From contig OX463829.1 in assembly GCA_949825045.1 (NCBI GenBank), positions 16,462,715 through 16,526,714 on the forward strand: DNA of 64,000 nt, given 5' to 3'. This stretch comes from Argyresthia goedartella (lineage: Eukaryota > Arthropoda > Insecta > Lepidoptera > Argyresthiidae). Positions 60,220 through 64,000 of this stretch are shown here, in pieces. Made by a program: the position numbers and the translations under genes. The number at the start of each line of letters is the position of its first letter. The first letter of the stretch is position 1. The notes beneath the pieces were generated by a model, which did not search any database, was not told the DNA's origin, and was given only the letters and a program-made list of their open reading frames with translations.

Positions 60220-62784
60220 ATGGGGAAACCTAAAACTAAAAAAAAAGTCCCAAAAACTGCGGAAGAGATACGTAAGCAAAAACGAGAGTGTGAGCGAAGG
60301 CGAAGAGCTCGCATCAAAGAAAATGCTGCCTTATACGAAGCTACTAAAGAAAAAGATAGAAAACGAAAGAAAGATAATGTGAAGCTGGTAGTTAATATGA
60401 CAGAAAGAGAACATCGGATGCAGCAAAAAGAGTGGAGACAACGCAAATCAAGGAGTCGATTGAATAAAAAACGTGCTAAAATACTATTAAATCACTTAAG
60501 ACAGAACACTCCAGAAGAAACTACTGATGATGAGGCAGTTTTGCCGTCCCGACCAGAATCAGCATCTATCTTGGAAAGTGTTTCTGAGATAGTAGCCCAT
60601 CGACCGTCTAGATGTGTCAGCAATAGTAGCACATGCTCGGACTTAATGAGATCGAATCCGCCAATGCTGTCAGACCTTAGTTCAAGCTCTTCACAATGTG
60701 AGACAACGAGTCGACAAAAGAAAAAAGGTGTACAAGCATCAAGAGTAAGACGTGCTTTATCAAATTTGATCATAAAAAAACAAAAAGAAACAATAGAGGC
60801 TATGAAGAAACAAGTACATACCCTACAAGTGAAGTTATTGAGAGTAACTGGGCAAAAGAATGACACTGTAAGAGTTACGAAGAAGAAGAAGAGCCCTCTC
60901 AAGGTGAAAACTGAAATATCAAAGCCAAAGAAACTTCGGACAGCCGTTATGAAATTCCTTGAAAGAGACGACAATAGCAAAATGTGCCCCGGCAAAAAAG
61001 ATTGTGTCACCAAAAATAAAGAAAAGAGACAAAAAAGATACCTCTGTGACACTATGCTAAACCTACACAAGAAATTCCAGACAGAAAATACACTTAAAAT
61101 TAGCTTTGCTTCTTTTTGCCGACTAAGACCTTTTTGGATTACAGTACGAAAAATTTCTGAAAGAGACACATGCCTTTGCGTGGTACATGAAAACATGCAA
61201 CTAATGTTTGACAAGTTAAAGTACCTCAACATAATTTCTGACCTGAATTTAAGGGAGCTCTGTAAAACTATAGTATGTGACATAAATTCAGAGACATGCA
61301 TGTTACGAAAATGCACGACATGTAAGAACAAAATTCCAAATATAAATGTTTTTGATGACTCGACTGAAACAACTTACAAATCATGGACAGTGATAAAGGA
61401 AGACCGGATGATAAAAGGCACGGTAAAAGAAATTCGCAGAACAGTGAAGAAAGAAATAAAAATAACGAAAAAGACATTGCTGTTGATGTTTATTGAAGCT
61501 TTGGTCACATTTTTGCAACACCAGTACACTATATCGCATCAGTACTTAGCCACTACCCAACTAAAGGCTAACCTTTCTGTGGGAGAAATTTTCATGCACG
61601 TAGACTTCGCAGAAAATTACTGTTGCAAGTATTCCGATGAAATTCAAGCAGTACACTTTGGTGCTTCGAGGCTGCAAATAAGTTTACATACCGGCGTGTA
61701 TTACTACAGATGCCCTGACAGTAGTGTGCTGAAGAGTAAATCTTTTTGCACGTTTTCGGAATGCTTGCGGCATGACGCCGGTGGAGTTTTTGCTCACATG
61801 CAAAAAATTCTTGATATGATATGTTTGTCATATCCTATAAAAACTTTGCATATGTTGAGCGATGGGCCCACAGCTCAATATAGGAATAGGAAAGCGTTCT
61901 TTCTATTTTCCCAATATGTAACGCAGCGCTACGGGATACAAATAGCTTCATGGAACTTCTGCGAAGCCGGTCATGGCAAGGGTCCGATGGACGGAGTCGG
62001 AGCCGCTGTAAAAAGGACAGCAGATCGGTTAGTAGCTCAAGGCGAAGATATCCCTGATTTTACCGCTTTCATTAAAGCCGTGGAGACAAACATAACTAAC
62101 ATTGCAACCTCTGTCGTGACTGAAGCAGATATGAAAGATATAGACAGAGTTTTGACCGACCAAGGAAAAAGCATAAGCGGAACCTTAAAAATTCACCAAG
62201 TCACTTGGGTTGTTACCAATCCAAACAGGATTTTTTTGAGAAAACTTACATGTATTTCTTGTGAACCTGGTAGCGTTTGTTCTCACTATTCACTGTCAAA
62301 AGGTTTTACTGATTTCGTCAGTAGCCCAACTGTGACGGAAATTACACAATCGCAAGATATAGTGAGTTCCAATGATGAAATGGTTGTTTCGCGGACTGAA
62401 ATAAATGAAGGTGTTCATACATGTCAAAAGGCAGGTGAAGATAATGTGCCAGTGAATGAAGTAAGCGAGAACATGCCACTTAATTCAAAGTTTATAGAAC
62501 TAAAAGATGGGATGTGGGTTATTGCCAAGTTTTTGTCAAAAAAAACGGAAAAGAATTTTGTCGGGCAAGTTATTGGGTTTGATGGTGATGAGCCCAGGAT
62601 AAAATTCGCGAAAAAAAAGCAAACCACAAAGGATCATGCCGTGTTCATTTGGATAGACCCTGAGGACATATTCCCTGTTCCTCGCGATGACGTAATGTGC
62701 ATTTTAAAAGAGCCGAAATCCGGTCGTCGGGGACGATTATTGTTTAGCAATATGGAGCTTAAACATTACAGAAATATTGAATAA
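60220..62784 (+). CDS. Transposase-like protein with D-D-E-type motifs, 854 residues, family not named
   Basis: The intact gene starts at the ATG just after a splice acceptor. Residues 1-100 are very basic and helical, probably nuclear and DNA-binding; 110-170 are Ser-rich. Cysteines at 256, 262, 360, 365 and 368 could bind zinc. The likely catalytic core has HVDFAENY (Asp 462, Glu 465), LSDGPTAQYRN (Asp 548) and NFCEAGHGKGPMDGVG (Glu 582, His 585, Asp 591). C678-X2-C681-X5-C687-X-H689 is a further zinc-like cluster. Residues 756-850 (GMWVIAKF, FVGQVIGFDGD, FIWIDPEDIFPV) look like a Tudor/SH3-type beta domain. I recall related uncharacterised proteins in insects and cnidarians. The flanking inverted repeats and target duplication make transposase the best call; assignment of catalytic residues is inference. 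Confidence 0.8.
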   Translation: MGKPKTKKKVPKTAEEIRKQKRECERRRRARIKENAALYEATKEKDRKRKKDNVKLVVNMTEREHRMQQKEWRQRKSRSRLNKKRAKILLNHLRQNTPEETTDDEAVLPSRPESASILESVSEIVAHRPSRCVSNSSTCSDLMRSNPPMLSDLSSSSSQCETTSRQKKKGVQASRVRRALSNLIIKKQKETIEAMKKQVHTLQVKLLRVTGQKNDTVRVTKKKKSPLKVKTEISKPKKLRTAVMKFLERDDNSKMCPGKKDCVTKNKEKRQKRYLCDTMLNLHKKFQTENTLKISFASFCRLRPFWITVRKISERDTCLCVVHENMQLMFDKLKYLNIISDLNLRELCKTIVCDINSETCMLRKCTTCKNKIPNINVFDDSTETTYKSWTVIKEDRMIKGTVKEIRRTVKKEIKITKKTLLLMFIEALVTFLQHQYTISHQYLATTQLKANLSVGEIFMHVDFAENYCCKYSDEIQAVHFGASRLQISLHTGVYYYRCPDSSVLKSKSFCTFSECLRHDAGGVFAHMQKILDMICLSYPIKTLHMLSDGPTAQYRNRKAFFLFSQYVTQRYGIQIASWNFCEAGHGKGPMDGVGAAVKRTADRLVAQGEDIPDFTAFIKAVETNITNIATSVVTEADMKDIDRVLTDQGKSISGTLKIHQVTWVVTNPNRIFLRKLTCISCEPGSVCSHYSLSKGFTDFVSSPTVTEITQSQDIVSSNDEMVVSRTEINEGVHTCQKAGEDNVPVNEVSENMPLNSKFIELKDGMWVIAKFLSKKTEKNFVGQVIGFDGDEPRIKFAKKKQTTKDHAVFIWIDPEDIFPVPRDDVMCILKEPKSGRRGRLLFSNMELKHYRNIE

Positions 62785-62816
62785 ACTGCCACGAACAGAA
62801 TAAGTATAATACTGAT

Positions 62817-63109
62817 GTAAGAGTTGATTTAAAAATGTGAGACTGATTATTAACACTAAGACTGCATAAGAATTTGCATGGGGAAAGCCCTAACCTGGCA
62901 GCTTTATTGGGTTTTGTTTTTAAGTTGTAGACAAAGTTTATATAAAAGTTCCTGTTTCCTATTTCCTAATGTAAGAGTTGATTTAAAAATGTGAGACTGA
63001 TTACTAAGACTGCATAAGAATTTGCATGGGAAAAGCCCTAACCTGGCAGTATTATTTGGTTTTGTTTTTAAGTTGTAGACAAAGTCTATATGAAAGTTCG
63101 AAAGTCTAT
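62817..63109 (+). repeat. Tandem duplication (about 154-bp unit) downstream of the transposase
   Basis: GTAAGAGTTGATTTAAAAAT and the following bases start at 62817 and again at 62971, the units ending in similar TTGTAGACAAAGT text. The second unit is slightly shorter. Confidence 0.88.
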
Positions 63110-63125
63110 ATGTGTTCATAACATA

Positions 63126-63131
63126 AATAAA
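63126..63131 (+). terminator. Polyadenylation signal candidate for the transposase gene
   Basis: AATAAA about 340 bases after the stop codon, beyond the first tandem duplication. Confidence 0.45.
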
Positions 63132-63435
63132 GATTTTTAGATGAGAAAATTGTAGGACCTTTTATTTTATAACCATTATGTACGGACAATAGTATTTATT
63201 TAGGGATTGTCTCTTCCGTGGATCTGATGGGGTCACTTCCATGGAGCACAATATTTTTTCAACCGTTTTACCATTTATTAATATAAATGTAGATTTTTAA
63301 ATGATAAAATAGTAGGATCTTTAATTTTTAAGACAGTACTTAGTTGATCATTCTATGGACAATATTTTTGTAGGAATTATCATTTCCGTGGATCTGGGGT
63401 CACTTCCATGGAGGGCATTTATTTTTCAACCTCTA
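63131..63435 (+). repeat. Second tandem duplication (about 160-bp unit) carrying the subterminal motifs
   Basis: Two diverged units start AGATTTTTAGATG at 63131 and AGATTTTTAAATG at 63291. Each contains one TTCCGTGGATCT...GTCACTTCCATGGAG pair (63214-63245 and 63384-63411). The motif pair is better preserved than the rest of the unit. Confidence 0.82.
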
Positions 63436-63560
63436 TAATTTAATATTTAAGAGACTGCGAGCTCGGCGACTATTTTTCTCTTACAAAGGAAGCTCTAAAC
63501 AATAAGAATCTACCATAATTTATTGCAAAAATATTTTTATGTTTTTATAAATTTTTCGCC

Positions 63561-63580
63561 TTCGAAAATGAGAATTACCC
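63561..63580 (-). repeat. Right terminal inverted repeat of the DNA transposon
   Basis: TTCGAAAATGAGAATTACCC, the inverted partner of 59329-59348. Confidence 0.9.
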
Positions 63581-63698
63581 AAATAAGATTCAATCATTAC
63601 GTTACAATAAATAGGAGCTAAAACTTTATTATTAACAGTCTTATCAGTGTGCTAAGAATTTATTGTTTACACTGGACGACAAGTCAATTCTAAGAATC
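63581..63698 (+). other. Right part of the retroelement leader
   Basis: Starts with the second AAAT of the target duplication and leads into gag. Confidence 0.75.
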
Positions 63699-64000
63699 AT
63701 GGCTCCCAACGTAGAACCTACTGTAGAGATAAGCGTTTTAACTAAGTTTATAAATAAGTTTGACGGAACTAGAGACCAGTTAAATGCATTTTTAAACAAT
63801 TGCCGTAATGCAATTGGATTAGCTACTGCAGCTCAACAACCAATATTGTTAAAATATATTTTGAGTCGCTTTCAAGGGAGAGCTGCAACAATATGCTCAA
63901 TCAAGGAATTCGAGACATGGGCACAACTCGAAGAGTTTTTAAGATCGCAATTTGGCGAAAGAAAACATTACGCAACTTTACTCTCTGACCTCCAATCGTG
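63699..64000 (+). CDS. gag: Gag of a TED/errantivirus-like gypsy element, N-terminal part
   Basis: The frame opens with ATG GCT CCC AAC and stays open for 100 codons to the window edge. The motifs RDQLNAFLNNCRNAI, ILSRFQGRAATICSI and LEEFLRSQFGERKHYATLL are typical of Gag in the TED/17.6/297 group of insect gypsy elements. Gag builds the particle. The short LTR and tRNA-Leu primer site upstream support the same group. Pol and any env would lie to the right of the window. The gene itself is not interrupted; only its leader is, by the DNA transposon. Confidence 0.85.
   Translation, partial: MAPNVEPTVEISVLTKFINKFDGTRDQLNAFLNNCRNAIGLATAAQQPILLKYILSRFQGRAATICSIKEFETWAQLEEFLRSQFGERKHYATLLSDLQS

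Larger units (their letters stand above)
59329..63580 (+). mobile_element. Complete DNA transposon with 4-bp target duplication, superfamily not assigned
   Basis: The 4252-bp unit has 20-bp terminal inverted repeats (one mismatch), flanking AAAT duplications, an intact 854-codon transposase-like gene and clustered subterminal motifs. It lies in the leader of an LTR retrotransposon. A 4-bp duplication is shared by several superfamilies (Sola, Chapaev, Ginger and some Academ, besides TTAA-specific piggyBac and Kolobok), and I cannot choose between them without comparison; I would test Sola first. The intact gene and matching ends suggest a recently active autonomous copy. Confidence 0.85.
58566..64000 (+). 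mobile_element. TED/errantivirus-like LTR retrotransposon, left part, with nested DNA transposon
   Basis: LTR, primer site, split leader and the start of gag are visible. The element must be older than the transposon inserted into its leader. It runs out of the window, so completeness cannot be judged. Confidence 0.78.

Noticed and set aside
60492..61331. 279-codon minus-strand frame opposite the transposase
   Set aside because: Phe/Leu/Ser-rich complement of a Lys/Glu-rich coding strand, the usual antisense artefact.

Overview
The window looks like gene-poor, repeat-dense DNA from an insect nucleus, most probably a moth or butterfly. I recognise no host gene. Nearly everything identifiable is a transposable element or its remains: Ty3/gypsy and BEL/Pao LTR retrotransposons, Jockey-type and PHD-ORF1 LINEs, a PIF/Harbinger remnant, an hAT-like non-autonomous element, several foldback MITEs, a tRNA-derived SINE, and a dispersed repeat beginning CCGGTCAAGTGCGAG that I know from lepidopteran sequences. 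The lepidopteran assignment rests on these families and was not checked against any database.

Layout. 1-10259 is a tandem Ty3/gypsy array: the end of one pol, an LTR, a complete gag and pol, and a second LTR. 10260-13280 is non-coding with a SINE, a foldback element and a small TTACCAC-ended MITE. 13280-34805 is a tandem duplication of a non-coding unit of about 6.3 kb. Copy A (13280-27085) is interrupted by a complete BEL/Pao element on the minus strand (18214-25665, 5-bp target duplication GAAAC), and copy B preserves the empty site. Copy B carries two copies of the CCGGTCAAG repeat that copy A lacks, and copy A has lost about 0.57 kb that copy B keeps. 34806-45560 is AT-rich with decayed LINE ORF1 and ORF2 and several long inverted repeats. 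45568-51067 holds a CCGGTCAAG repeat, a decayed PIF/Harbinger transposase, and a 5'-truncated Jockey-type LINE joined to a fragment facing the other way. 51068-58565 is mostly short repeats, including a CCGGTCAAG copy split by a 1116-bp hAT-like element with an 8-bp target duplication.

The right end is the most striking. A TED/errantivirus-like LTR retrotransposon starts at 58566 (265-bp LTR, tRNA-Leu-type primer site, gag start at 63699). Its untranslated leader is split by a 4252-bp DNA transposon (59329-63580). That transposon has 20-bp terminal inverted repeats with one mismatch, an AAAT target duplication, an intact 854-residue transposase-like gene that probably has a 5' untranslated intron, and clustered GTCACTTCCRTGGA subterminal motifs. 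I could not assign its superfamily.

Other notable signals: the two gypsy LTRs differ in a 310-bp patch almost only by A/G, with T usually 5' of the site, which resembles ADAR RNA editing fixed by reverse transcription; and a 41-45 nt hairpin in the two duplication copies carries a paired change that keeps the stem perfect.
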